Of a stretch of DNA of 64,000 nucleotides, positions 43,640-52,645 are shown piece by piece. The DNA comes from RHKX01 sp963820055 (GTDB lineage Bacteria > Actinomycetota > Thermoleophilia > Solirubrobacterales > 70-9): assembly GCA_963820055.1 (NCBI GenBank), contig CAWFYJ010000005.1, forward strand, positions 310,001-374,000. The letters run 5' to 3'. Numbering within the stretch: position 1 is the stretch's first letter; every line of letters starts with the position of its first letter. A program made the position numbers and the translations under genes. The notes below the pieces were generated by a model that saw only the letters and a list, made by a program, of their open reading frames with translations, was not told the origin of the DNA and made no database searches.

Positions 43640-45181
43640 GTGCTCAGGAATTCGTGGGAAAACCGTTGTGCATCGACGTCACGACCGTCAGGCTCGCATT
43701 GCTTGCTCTGGTGGCCTTCGCCGTGCTTGCGGCCCTGCCCGCCTCGTCCTCCGCCCATATCTACTGGGCCTACTATGGATCGGGAGATGCCACAGACGGC
43801 ACGGTTGGCAAGGCCAACCTCGACGGCACCGGTGCTGACAAGGACTTCATCGCTGGCGAGGCTGCGGCCGGATCCCCTTACGGGCTCGCGGTCGATGGCG
43901 ACCATCTCTACTGGGCAAACCTCGGCGCCGGCACGATCGGTCGATCGAACCTCGACGGCGCCGGAGTGGACCAAGACTTCATCTCCGTTGCCGGCGGTGT
44001 AGGCGGAGCCAGGCCCTACGATGTCGCCGTTGGCGCCGGCCATATCTACTGGAGCAACTACAGCGCGGAAACCATCGGTCGAGCCAACCTGGACGGCACG
44101 GGGGTAGACCAAGACTTCATCGCAAGCTCCGGCAGTCCGTTGGGGGTCGCAGTCGACGATAGCCACATCTATTGGTCGCACCGGCCGTCGCTCGTCGGAG
44201 CCGAGCCTGCGCGAGTTGGCCGGGCCAATCTAGACGGCGGTCATATCGACCAGACCCTGTTCACTACAACCGGCAGTCCAGGAAGAATCGCCGTCGATGC
44301 CAACCACATTTACTGGCCGGGTTTCGGGGGCATCGGTCGCGCAAACGTCGACGGAACCGGTGTCATCGACATCTTCATCCACGCCGTCGATGTGACCGGG
44401 ATAGCAGTCGACAGGGGCCATATCTACTGGTCAAGTCTTTGGCCGCACACTCCTCCGACCTCAGGTGCTGGTCGCCTTCCGCCACTCACCCCGACCCAAG
44501 GCACCATCGGCAGGGCAGACCTAGACGGGAGCGCCGCGGACCCGAGCTTCATGACGGTCATCGGTGAGCCCCACGACGTCGCCGTCGGCCCGCAAGCACT
44601 CGCTAGCGGCGACCCCGGGTCGCTTGTCTTTGGCTCCCTGAATGCTGCACCCGCAAGGGACGACCAGCGCGCCGAAGACCGTCACCTACACGAACAGTGG
44701 CACCGGCGACCTCGTAGTTGGGGGATTGTCTCTCAGGAGCCAACGCGGATGAGTTTTGAAACTGGAGCGGAGACTCTGCCACGCTCCAGTCCCCGCGGGT
44801 TCCAGCTGCAGCGTCCGGGTCCGGTTCACGCCGCAGGCCGAGGGCTCGCGGCGTGCTGAATTGACGGCGCTGACGAACGCGCCCATCGATCCGACTAGCA
44901 CCTGAGGGGAACTGCCGGCGAACTGCACGCTCAGGTCACCTGCACGGTCAGTGGAAGAGCAGGTCGAAGGTCAAGGTGACCTGCAAGGTGAAGCTGAACG
45001 CGGCGTCGGCACGGGTCCGCTGGAACCTGACCCGGAAGGGACGGATCGTCGTCGGAGGGGTTGGGCGTGCCCGCAATGGGCACTTCAAGCTGCACTGCCG
45101 AAGATCGAAAAGCTCCACAAGGGCCGCTATGTCCTTCACGTCGCGGGACGCAAGGGCGGCACGGCGTTCGTGGTGCGGTAG
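43640..45181 (+). pseudogene. secreted six-bladed YWTD-type propeller protein with ASH-like domain, frameshifted
   Basis: The main frame encodes a signal peptide (LALLALVAFAVLAALPASSSA), then six repeats of ~43 residues with the cores HIYWAYYG, HLYWANLG, HIYWSNYS, HIYWSHRP, HIYWPGFG and HIYWSSLW. Each is followed by a GRANLDGTG-type strand, enough for one closed LDL-receptor-like propeller. After about 44650 the reading continues in other frames with an ASH/choice-of-anchor-D-like stretch (KTVTYTNSGTGDLVVGG, SCSVRVRFTPQAEGSRRAEL). The tail is VTCKVKLNAASARVRW and KGRYVLHVAGRKGGTAFVVR, ending at 45181. At least four shifts are needed. It was probably a surface adhesin-like protein. The start is uncertain (GTG 43640 or TTG 43666). 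Confidence 0.75.
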
Positions 45182-45183
45182 AG

Positions 45184-45589
45184 CTACCGCACGAAGCGGT
45201 ACTTCACTCGTACCCCCGAAGCTCCCGCCGAGCGGTTCTCCCCCGACGGCACATAGGCAACATCGGTCCGCCACCGCTTCCGCAGGACCGCTGCTGGAGC
45301 CTCGTCGCGGTCGTATCCGTCCTTGGTCGGGATGCCGGCCAGGGCTTTGTCCGGCGCTTGTCGGCTCGTGGTGGGTTGATCCGCAGGACTTTCCGGTAGC
45401 CGAGCTTCCAGGACTTCGTGATGTGCCGAATGATGTGCGGGTACTGCTTCTTGCTGAAGACGATCTTGCCCGGGTCATTCGGCCTAGAGCACGACTTCTG
45501 AGCCTCCTGGGAGCCGCTGGAGGCCACTGATGCGGAAGCACAGCGACTACACCAAGCAGGACGAGGATGGCGGTGGCGGCGACCTTCAT
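45184..45589 (-). pseudogene. secreted NucA/NucB-type deoxyribonuclease, two frameshifts
   Basis: Read across frames on the minus strand, the ATG at 45589 opens a signal peptide (MKVAATAILVLLGVVAV, then ASASVASSGSQ after the first shift). KIVFSKKQYPHIIRHITKSW and KVLRINPPRADKRRTK follow and, after a second shift near 45345, GIPTKDGYDRDEAPAAVLRK, VAYVPSGENRSAGAS and a stop at 45184. The YPHI, R-ADKRR, GYDRDE and PSGENRSAG blocks match the NucA/NucB DNase domain, whose DRDE acidic cluster is catalytic. An intact product would be a ~134-residue extracellular nuclease. It lies tail-to-tail with the propeller gene, two bases apart. Confidence 0.72.
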
Positions 45590-45642
45590 GGGGCCAAAGT
45601 AGCCGAAGGCCCAGCCGGTGGAGCCGGATCGGCTGCGGTTGC

Positions 45643-45648
45643 CTAGGA
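45643..45648 (+). promoter_or_regulatory. -10 box for the island secreted-protein gene
   Basis: TAGGAT, 36 bases before the GTG at 45685. The leader after it contains GAGGGGGAG and closely resembles the leader of the propeller gene at 43611-43642. Confidence 0.45.
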
Positions 45649-45684
45649 TTCCCCGTATCCGATGTCTCGCTGAGGGGGAGTTTC

Positions 45685-46287
45685 GTGCACGGGAAGTTCG
45701 TGGGGAAGTTGTCTTATGCCAACGTCATGGCAACCGTTGCGCTGTTCATTGCCATCGGCGGAGGTGCTTACGCCGCCGGCCTCGGTAGGGACTCCGTCGG
45801 TTCGAGGCAGATCAAGGACGGCCAGGTCAAGAGCATCGACGTCAAGGACGGTGGGTTGCTCGCTAAGGACTTCGCACCAGAATCGATTTCGGCCATCGCT
45901 GCGCGACCCGTCGGCACCCAAACCATTGAGGCCACATATCACGAAGGCAGCCCGATCCCACTTGACGATGCGTCCTGGACCCAGGGACCCGGCGAGGTCA
46001 ACCAAGTCATTGGAACCTTCAAGTTGAAACACGAGAATCCGCAGGGGTTTCCGGGGTGCGATTCCTACCCGGATCCGCATGTGTATTTCCAGCTCGACGC
46101 GAAAGAGGCCATACCTATTGCCGGGGTGGTAGCTCATTACGAAGGGAAGCACGTCATCACCAGTGAACCGATCATGTATTCCGGGCACACGCAGAATCAC
46201 ACGCTCCTTGCCTGGGCCAATGTCCGCTCCCCGTGTCCGGGATATTTCGTGAGCGACTTGAAGCTTGCTGTCCTGAGCTATCGGTAG
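45685..46287 (+). CDS. secreted/membrane-anchored protein of the LSYANVMATVALF type
   Basis: A 200-residue protein. Residues ~9-32 (LSYANVMATVALFIAIGGGAYAAG) form the signal/anchor segment typical of a large Thermoleophilia surface-protein group. The linker SVGSRQIKDGQVKSIDVKDG follows, then LLAKDFAPESI. The C-terminal ~130 residues are a predicted beta-rich domain with Cys in GFPGCDSYPDP and VRSPCPGYF and a conserved-looking HYEGKHVITSEPIMYSG stretch; I do not recognise it. GTG start with a strong GAGGGGGAG ribosome-binding site. It is the only intact gene in the island. Confidence 0.8.
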   Translation: MHGKFVGKLSYANVMATVALFIAIGGGAYAAGLGRDSVGSRQIKDGQVKSIDVKDGGLLAKDFAPESISAIAARPVGTQTIEATYHEGSPIPLDDASWTQGPGEVNQVIGTFKLKHENPQGFPGCDSYPDPHVYFQLDAKEAIPIAGVVAHYEGKHVITSEPIMYSGHTQNHTLLAWANVRSPCPGYFVSDLKLAVLSYR

Positions 46288-46484
46288 CCCCGTCAATCGA
46301 ACTGCTGTTCAGACGGCGATCCCCGACAACGCCAGCGACGCCATCGCGAACTGCGAACCGGGGAGTGGTCGCTGTAGGCGAAGGGTGCGAAGAGGCAACC
46401 GCAGCGCCTCGTGAGCCATGGGGGCGCCGGGTAGTCCCCGTCGGTTGACCAATGGTTAAGCAGGTCGGTACAGGCGATGAACTG

Positions 46485-46526
46485 ATAATCCGTAGGTCCC
46501 TGGTTCGAGTCCAGGCCGGCCCATCG
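46485..46526 (+). repeat. att-like direct repeat, distal copy (tRNA 3' remnant)
   Basis: A 42-base exact copy of the tRNA 3' half. The upstream bases do not form D-arm or acceptor sequence, so it is not a functional tRNA. It marks the right end of the island. Confidence 0.75.
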
Positions 46527-46574
46527 AGTCTCGCTGAACGAGCGCTTGGCGTTCAGCGTCAGCCCTGTGTGAGA

Positions 46575-46997
46575 ATGGACGCAATGGCCTCGAAGAAGCT
46601 CCTCATCGCAGCGGGGCAAGCCGCATCGAGCATCGGTGAGCTTCCGTTCGGCGTGCGTTCCCTGATCGACGAGGCCTCAGAGATCCTCGTTATCGCTCCG
46701 ACGCTGCCGAGCCGGCTCGACTGGCTTACGTCGGCAACGGACCGCTCGCGAGAGCGAGCGGACGAGCGACTTGAAGCCGTGCTCGGACACCTAGAGGGGT
46801 TGGACCCCCAGGTCAAGGGGGCGGTTGGAGCGGACGATCCACTCACTGCTTTCGATGACGCCGTCGCCGAGTTCTCTCCGGATCACATCGTGATTGCTCT
46901 TCGTGAGGCGGACCTGGCCGGTTGGCAGGAGCGTGGCCTACTCGACGAGGTGCTCGCGCGGTTTGCGGTACCCGTCACCGTTTTTCAGATCGCGTGA
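46575..46997 (+). CDS. universal-stress-like small protein
   Basis: A 140-residue soluble protein beginning just outside the island. The pattern KKLLIAAGQAASSIGELP, ASEILVIAPTLPSRLDWL, AFDDAVAEFSPDHIVIALRE and VPVTVFQIA follows the alternating strand-helix order of UspA-like folds, but the nucleotide-binding GxxGxxx(S/T) loop is missing. I therefore regard it as a Usp relative without ATP binding, of unknown role. Two ATGs (46575, 46584) are possible starts. Confidence 0.68.
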   Translation: MDAMASKKLLIAAGQAASSIGELPFGVRSLIDEASEILVIAPTLPSRLDWLTSATDRSRERADERLEAVLGHLEGLDPQVKGAVGADDPLTAFDDAVAEFSPDHIVIALREADLAGWQERGLLDEVLARFAVPVTVFQIA

Positions 46998-47053
46998 GCT
47001 AGGGCCGCCGCGGAGGGTTGCCTGTTCCCACGTGGCGGTGGGCAACTGTTGGG

Positions 47054-49483
47054 TCAGCCGCTGCTGACCGTCTCGCAGTCGCCGCCGGCGTGGTGTCGGT
47101 CGGGTCGCCGGTGAGGATGTCGGTTCCCGATGCCGCAGACGACCGCCTCGGCGACGCCGTCGCGGGCGAGGATCGTATCGTCGCCGTCGCCTGAGTTGAA
47201 GACGTCGGCTCCGGCATCGCCGATCAACAGGTCGTTGCCGCCGGCGGCGGGCATCACGTCGGCGTCTGCGCCACCGAGCAACCAGTCGTTGCCTTCGGCT
47301 CCGAGGATCAGGTCGGCGCCGCCGAGGCCGGCGAGTATGTCGTTGCCCGCGGGACCCGGCTTGATGCCGGCGGTGCCGGCGGGCGCGACGCCGAGGATCG
47401 TGTTGGCGAGGTTGTTGCCGACGAGGACGTCGCCGCCGTTGCTGCCGACGAGGGTGCTGAAGTCGGAGTGGATGATGTCCTTCTCGGGACCGCCGGTCTT
47501 GCCGCCGTTGGCCGTCTGGCCGGTGTTCGGGAGGACGGCGGTGACGCCGTCGGTCCCGCGATCGACGATGTCGAGACCCTGCTGCTGGACCGAGGCGTAG
47601 GCGAGGGTGTTGCTCCCGGCGCCGCCGAAGAGCTCGTCGTTGCCCAGTCCGGAGACGATCGTGTCGTCGCCGGGGTCGCCATGGATCACGGTCAGCGCCG
47701 ACTGGGCGGTGCTGCGGCCGCCGACGATCGTGTCGTTGCCGGCGCCGCCGCGATCTGGCCGCGGTCACCGCCGACGAGCGAATCGTCGCCGCCGCGGGCC
47801 GAGGATCGTGTCGTTGCCGGCCGGGGTGTCGACGACGCCGTTGCCCGTGCCGACGGGGGCGGCGCCGAGGATCGTCTCGGCGACGTCGCTGCCGATCAGG
47901 AAGTCGCCGCCGTTGGAGCCGATCAGCGTCCGGAGGTCGTCGTGGATGACGTCCTTCTCGGGTCCGCCGATCGCCCCGCCGGTCCCGGTCGAGCCGGTCT
48001 CGGGCAGCCGGGCGAGGACGCCGCCGCTGCGATTGACGATCGGGAGCCCGGCCTGGTTGACGGAGACGTAGGCGAGCGTGTTCGAGCCGCGCGTCGCCGA
48101 AGATCTCGTCGTTGCCGAGCCCGGAGACGATCGTGTCGTCGCCGGGGTTGCCGTGGATGAGCGTGCTGTCCTGACCGGCGCGAGCTGCGGCCGCCGACGA
48201 GGGTGTCGTCGCCCTCGCCGCCGCCGATCTGGCCGCGGTCGCCGGCCGACGATCGAGTCGTTACCGCCGCGGCCGAGGATCGTGTCGTTGCCGGCCGGTG
48301 AGTCGACGACGCCGCTGCCGGTACCGACGGGAGCTGCGCCGAGCATCGTGTCGGCGGCGTCGCTGCCGATCATGAAGTCGCCCTTGTTGGAGCCGATGAC
48401 GGTCTTGAGGTCGTCGTGGATCACGTCCTGCTCCGGAGCCGCCGATCGCTCCGCCGGTGCCGGTCTGACCGGATTCGGGCAGCCGGACGAGGACGCCGCT
48501 CGTCCGGTTGACGATGCTGAGGCCGCCCTGCTTGATCGAGACGTAGGCGAGCGTGTCGGAGCCGCCGCCCCCGGTGAGCTCGTCGCTGCCGAGGCCTGAG
48601 ACCAGCGTGTCGTCGTCGATGCCGCCGTCGAGGTCGTGGATTGGGTGGTGCTGCGGCCGCCGACGAGCGTGTCGGCTCCGCCTGGCCCGAGACGTGCCGC
48701 TGTCGCCGGCGAGGAGTGTGTCGGCGCCGCCCCCGCCGCTGATCGTGTCCCGACTCTCCGTGCCGGCGGGCTGGGGGTCGACGCTCGGCGTGCCCGGGGG
48801 CGGGGAGCCGGCGATCGTGTTCGGCCCGTCGTTGCCGGTCAGCGTGTCGTTGCCGTTACCGCCCGTCAGGTCCTCGACGTCGGCCGGCGATCGAGTCGTT
48901 CTCGCCGGCCTGGCCGTTGCCGGTGCTCGGTGAGGCGCCGGTCGGCAGGGTCGCGGTGACGGGGTCGGTGCGCGTGATGCCGGCGGCGGAGATGCCGACG
49001 TATGCGACGTTGTCGGTGCCGCCCGCGCCTCGGAAGGTGTCGTTTTCGCGGCCGCCGACGAGGGTGTCGTTCCCGGCGCCGCCGTCGATCGTTCCCGCGG
49101 GGCCGTCGGCGCCTGAGTTGATGACACCGGTGTCGGTTCCGTCGCCGAGGTTCTCGACGAGCGAGTTGACCGGGGTGACGATCGGAACGGTGCAGAGGTA
49201 GCCCGCCAGTAGTCCGAGGCCGGGAGGGGTCGGCAGGCAGCCCTGTGCGGGAGATGCGGTGACCGTCACCGCCGGGGTTCTGGTCGCCGACGAAGTAGAT
49301 GGTCGCCACCGCCGTGGTCTGCTGCTCGGCGATCACGGCGGTGTTCGCCTCGCCGGGAGCGTGCCTCGTAGGTGAGGGTGCCGCCCGAGACGGTCACGTT
49401 CGCCGCATGCAGCGGCCGCCGGCGCGAACAGGAGCGTGACGAGTGCGAGCGGAACCAGCCGCAGCGTTCGTCTGATCGCCCAT
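47054..49483 (-). pseudogene. RTX-like calcium-binding repeat protein, heavily frameshifted
   Basis: The minus strand from 49483 opens with a signal peptide read in two frames (RRTLRLVPLALVTLLFAPAAAA). VTVTASPAQGCLPTPPGLGL follows, then many GGxGxDxL nonapeptides (IDGGAGNDTLVGGRENDT, LTGGNGNDTLTGNDG). These alternate with a non-RTX module (NTLAYVSVNQAGLPIVNR, LPETGSTGTGGAIGG, IGSNGGDFLIGSD). It ends DCETVSSG at 47054. Reconstructing one ~800-residue secreted protein needs about ten shifts in both directions. Such proteins bind calcium in a beta-roll outside the cell. Either the gene is decaying or the consensus is poor in these G+C-rich repeats. Confidence 0.75.
47342..48760. repeat. tandem ~474-bp units inside the RTX-like gene
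   Basis: Recurring landmarks (GTTGCC beginning the PAGNDxIL-coding part) stand at 47342, 47813 and 48288, giving periods of 471 and 475 bases, i.e. about 158 codons. Neighbouring units are highly similar at nucleotide level, and a more diverged unit begins near 48760. Confidence 0.65.
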
Positions 49484-49668
49484 GGATCCGTCAGACCCGA
49501 GCCCTACTTCACCCCCATGTCCCCACCCCTTGCCTGGTCGATCCCTTGCCGATGGCATTGATACTCGAACTGACGGAGGTCAATCGGCGAGCCCCCTTTA
49601 CTCAACGAGGCCATACTCGTTAGGCAATGTCGATCAGGCATTGCAGACCCCGAAACGAAAGGTTTGCG

Positions 49669-50079
49669 ATGACCGCAACCGAGCAGCAGTCAGACGGCGC
49701 GACGCGAGTCGCCTACATCCTCGGCGCACCCCTGGCCGACGATGTGGTCCGCCAGTGGCCGCAGATGGGGGAGATCGTCCGGTCCAGCAAGCTCGTCGCG
49801 GACGTGGAGGGCAACTTCCCGGAGCTGACGTTGGAGGTCGGTAGGCGCCTCGTGCTCGACGACGTGATCGTGGTCGAGTGGACCTGCAACTACGGGGACG
49901 GGCGGCTCTACCGGAACGTGACGATCGGCGAGCTCGAGAACGGGGAGGCCGTGCGGGTCACCGATTACTGGGGGGAGCCGACCGAGACGCCGGAGTGGCG
50001 CCGGGAGCTGACCGACCGCCTGCCGACGCCGGGGGACAGGGGCATCTGGCCGAACGACGAGGACCTCGGCCACTACTAG
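49669..50079 (+). CDS. NTF2-like (SnoaL-type) protein
   Basis: A 136-residue protein. LADDVVRQWPQMGEIVR, VVEWTCNYGDGRLYRNVTIG and ELENGEAVRVTDYWGEPTET fit the cone-shaped NTF2/SnoaL fold, with the C-terminal RVTDYWGEP strand as the best signature. The usual N-terminal helix of these proteins is short here, so the start may be incomplete. The ATG at 49669 has CGAAAGG upstream. Family members are often small-molecule isomerases or ligand binders; no substrate is suggested. Confidence 0.72.
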   Translation: MTATEQQSDGATRVAYILGAPLADDVVRQWPQMGEIVRSSKLVADVEGNFPELTLEVGRRLVLDDVIVVEWTCNYGDGRLYRNVTIGELENGEAVRVTDYWGEPTETPEWRRELTDRLPTPGDRGIWPNDEDLGHY

Positions 50080-50346
50080 CCCCAGTGGTTCACCGTGCGC
50101 CCTTCCGTTCGTGGTCGCACTCTTTCCGTGCCGGATTCGGAGGTAGCCCCTGACAACTCGCCGGCCCGCTCGTTTGAACCCCTGGAGAGCGTCAAGGCGA
50201 CGAAAATGGAGCCGCGCAGGGTGGGAGTGGCATTCGAGGAGTACGCAAGGTCCTGATCGGGCGGAAGCGGGCAAGCGGCGCCCGGACGGACCGGAGGACG
50301 TAGGGTTAGCGGCGGTTTGCTTCGTCCCCCCGAGAGAGGTCCCATC

Positions 50347-51498
50347 TTGTCGAGTGCCGTTTTCCGCCCGTTCGGGCTCGTGTTGGCCTGCCTGGCCGCC
50401 TGCCTTGCCGTTGTCGCGTTCGCCGCGCCGGCGATGGCCGCCGACGACACGACGTGGATCTGCAAGCCCGGCCAGGTCGACGACCTCTGCGCGGGCACGA
50501 TCGAAGGCCAGACACTGCCGCCTCCCGGCGAGTCGCCGCAACCGCTCGGTTACACCCGTCCCGACGACGCCCCGATCGACTGCTTCTACCTCTATCCGAC
50601 GCAGAGCGACCAGCCGACGCCGAACTCCAACCTCGACAAGGACCCGCCGATCCGCCGCGTCGTGGTCCAGCAGGCACGGATGTTCTCGACGGTCTGTGAC
50701 GTCTACGCGCCGATGTACCGGCAGGTGACGTTCAACGGCGATCAGAGCGGCTACAACCCGCAGGTCGAGACGGCCTACCGCAGCGCCCGCTCCGCCTTCC
50801 GCGACTACCTGAAGAACTACAACGACGGCCGCGGTTTCATCATGATCGGCCACTCCCAGGGATCCGCCCACACGGCGCGGTTGATCGACGAGATCGTCGA
50901 CACCAACGCGAAGCTCCGCAAGCGCTTCGTCGGCGCAATCGCCCCCGGCGCCAACATCTACGTCCCGATCGGGAAGGCCGTCGGTGGCCTCTATGACAAC
51001 GTCCCGGCCTGCACGAAGGTCGGTCAGTTCAGGTGCGTGACGGCGTTCTCGACCTACAGCGACGTGCCCGGCCCGAACGCCGAGTTCTCGCGTGTCGACG
51101 CCGGCTACTGGATCTACCCGGAGGAGCGTCCCGACCCGAGCAAGTTCGAGGCCATGTGCACGAACCCGGCGCTGCTCGACGGAGGCGACGGCACCCTCGA
51201 GCCGCTCGTCGACTTCGACTACCTGTTCGGCGTGCCCGCCGAGGAGACCGCGGCTCCCTGGGTCGGCGAGCCCGACTACTACAAGGTCGACTGCCGGCGC
51301 CAGGACGGCGCCCACTGGCTGAACCTGGCGAAGGTCGGCCTCTCCGGCGACACGCGACCGGATCTCGGCGCGGCCGTCGCTTCGGGCACGAACTACCACG
51401 TGCCGGAGGTGAACCTGGCCGAGGGCAACCTGCTGACGATCGCCCAGAACCAGTCGGACTCCTACGCGGCGAACATCAGAGGCTGGAGGGGAAGCTGA
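50347..51498 (+). CDS. DUF3089 family secreted alpha/beta-hydrolase-like protein
   Basis: A 383-residue exported protein. The signal peptide (LVLACLAACLAVVAFAAPAMA) follows the TTG at 50347 behind GAGAGAGG. The mature part matches DUF3089: CFYLYPTQSDQPTPNSNLD, RMFSTVCDVYAPMYRQVT, AFRDYLKNYNDGRGFIMIGHSQGSAHTARLI (GHSQG nucleophile elbow), and the closing GTNYHVPEVNLAEGNLLTIAQ. Esterase or lipase activity is likely but unproven for the family. At its 3' end the frame appears broken: the adjacent frame continues into a Lys/Ala-rich coiled coil to 51719. Confidence 0.86.
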   Translation: MSSAVFRPFGLVLACLAACLAVVAFAAPAMAADDTTWICKPGQVDDLCAGTIEGQTLPPPGESPQPLGYTRPDDAPIDCFYLYPTQSDQPTPNSNLDKDPPIRRVVVQQARMFSTVCDVYAPMYRQVTFNGDQSGYNPQVETAYRSARSAFRDYLKNYNDGRGFIMIGHSQGSAHTARLIDEIVDTNAKLRKRFVGAIAPGANIYVPIGKAVGGLYDNVPACTKVGQFRCVTAFSTYSDVPGPNAEFSRVDAGYWIYPEERPDPSKFEAMCTNPALLDGGDGTLEPLVDFDYLFGVPAEETAAPWVGEPDYYKVDCRRQDGAHWLNLAKVGLSGDTRPDLGAAVASGTNYHVPEVNLAEGNLLTIAQNQSDSYAANIRGWRGS

Positions 51499-51719
51499 AG
51501 AAGTTGAGCGCGAAGCTCGACACCGCGAAGGCGAAGCTCGCCGCCGACAAAGCGAAGGTCGCGAAACTGTCGAAGAAGCTGAAGAAGGCCGACAGCGCCC
51601 AGGAGCGCGAGGGCCTGAAGGGGAAGCGAGACAAGGCCCGTGCCAAGGCCAAGTCCGATCGTGCGCTGGTCAAGTCGCTGAAGGCGAAGATCGCGGCGGT
51701 CGAGAAGCAGCTGCCCTAG
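51481..51719 (+). pseudogene. out-of-frame coiled-coil tail of the DUF3089 gene
   Basis: From about 51481 a second frame reads RLEGKLKKLSAKLDTAKAKL and AADKAKVAKLSKKLKKAD, ending KIAAVEKQLP at a TAG. This is ~78 residues of regular heptad coil without its own start. The hydrolase frame stops at 51498 just as this begins, so one missing base near 51475 would join them into a ~457-residue secreted hydrolase with a basic coiled-coil tail. Such a tail could bind the cell wall or oligomerise. Confidence 0.6.
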
Positions 51720-51731
51720 GGGCGGACGCCG

Positions 51732-52571
51732 GTGCGCCGACTCGGGCGAGCTGAGGTCGAGACGCTCGTCGGCTGGGCAGCCGGCGAGGGCTGGGATCCG
51801 GGCCCGGGCGACGCCGCAGCGTTCTGGGCCGCCGACCCCGAGGCGTTCGTCGGCTTCGATCGCGACGGCGCCCTCGCCGGTGCAGGAGCCGTCGTCGCGT
51901 ATGGCCGCTCGCTCGGGTTCGTCGGGCTGTTCATCCTCCGGCCGGAGTTCCGCGGCGCCGGGCTCGGGCGGGAGCTCTGGGCGGAGATGCTCGCCGACCT
52001 GCGCGGGCGCCTCGACCCGGGCGCCCCGATCGGCCTCGACGCGGTCGCGGCGCTGCAGCCCTTCTACGAGGCGAGCGGGTTCGTCCCCGCACACGATTCG
52101 GTCCGGATCCGCTTCGGCGATCTCGGCCCGGCGCCGGGCGGCCTGATGGCCGCGAGAGAGATCCCGTTCGAGGAGCTGCTCGCATTCGATGCCCGCCACT
52201 TCGGGGCCGATCGGGAGCCGTTCCTACGGGCTTGGCTGGAGATCGACGGCGGGGTCGCGCTCGCCGTCCGGGACGCCGCCGGCGAGCTCGGGGGCTTCGG
52301 GATGGTGCGGCCGACCGGCGCCGGCGCGAAGATCGGGCCGCTGTTCGCGGCCAACGCCGACGTCGCCGAGCTCATCCTGCGCGGGCTCGTCGCCGCGATT
52401 CCGGACCGGCAGGTTGTGCTCGACATCCCCGGCGCGAATCCGGCGGCCGTCGAGCTGGCGGCGCGACTCGGCGACGGCGAGGTCTTCCGCACCGCGAGGA
52501 TGTGGTCGGGCGAACCGCCGGCGATCCCGTGGGATCGCGTCTTCGGGATGACGTCGCTCGAGCTGGGCTGA
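51732..52571 (+). CDS. GNAT family N-acetyltransferase
   Basis: A 279-residue two-domain acetyltransferase. The N-terminal GNAT domain has the acetyl-CoA loop LRPEFRGAGLGRELWAEML (Q/RxxGxG/A type) and LDAVAALQPFYEASGFVPAH. The C-terminal ~130 residues form a second GNAT-like domain (FGMVRPTGAGAKIGPLFA and LDIPGANPAAVELAARLG) that resembles YitH-type acetyltransferases. The acceptor is unknown. The GTG start lies 12 bases after the coiled-coil tail. Confidence 0.88.
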   Translation: MRRLGRAEVETLVGWAAGEGWDPGPGDAAAFWAADPEAFVGFDRDGALAGAGAVVAYGRSLGFVGLFILRPEFRGAGLGRELWAEMLADLRGRLDPGAPIGLDAVAALQPFYEASGFVPAHDSVRIRFGDLGPAPGGLMAAREIPFEELLAFDARHFGADREPFLRAWLEIDGGVALAVRDAAGELGGFGMVRPTGAGAKIGPLFAANADVAELILRGLVAAIPDRQVVLDIPGANPAAVELAARLGDGEVFRTARMWSGEPPAIPWDRVFGMTSLELG

Positions 52572-52645
52572 GCGGAACCACGGAGTGTCAGAAACACGAC
52601 TTGGGGTCGCGTTTTCGTCACCTCGCGGGCCGCGACCCTACGCTC

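Noticed and set aside
43369..44181. 270-codon minus-strand frame with IVDCDPQ and VGSTD repeats
   Set aside because: It is the antisense reading of the propeller repeats, and its apparent repeats mirror the blades.
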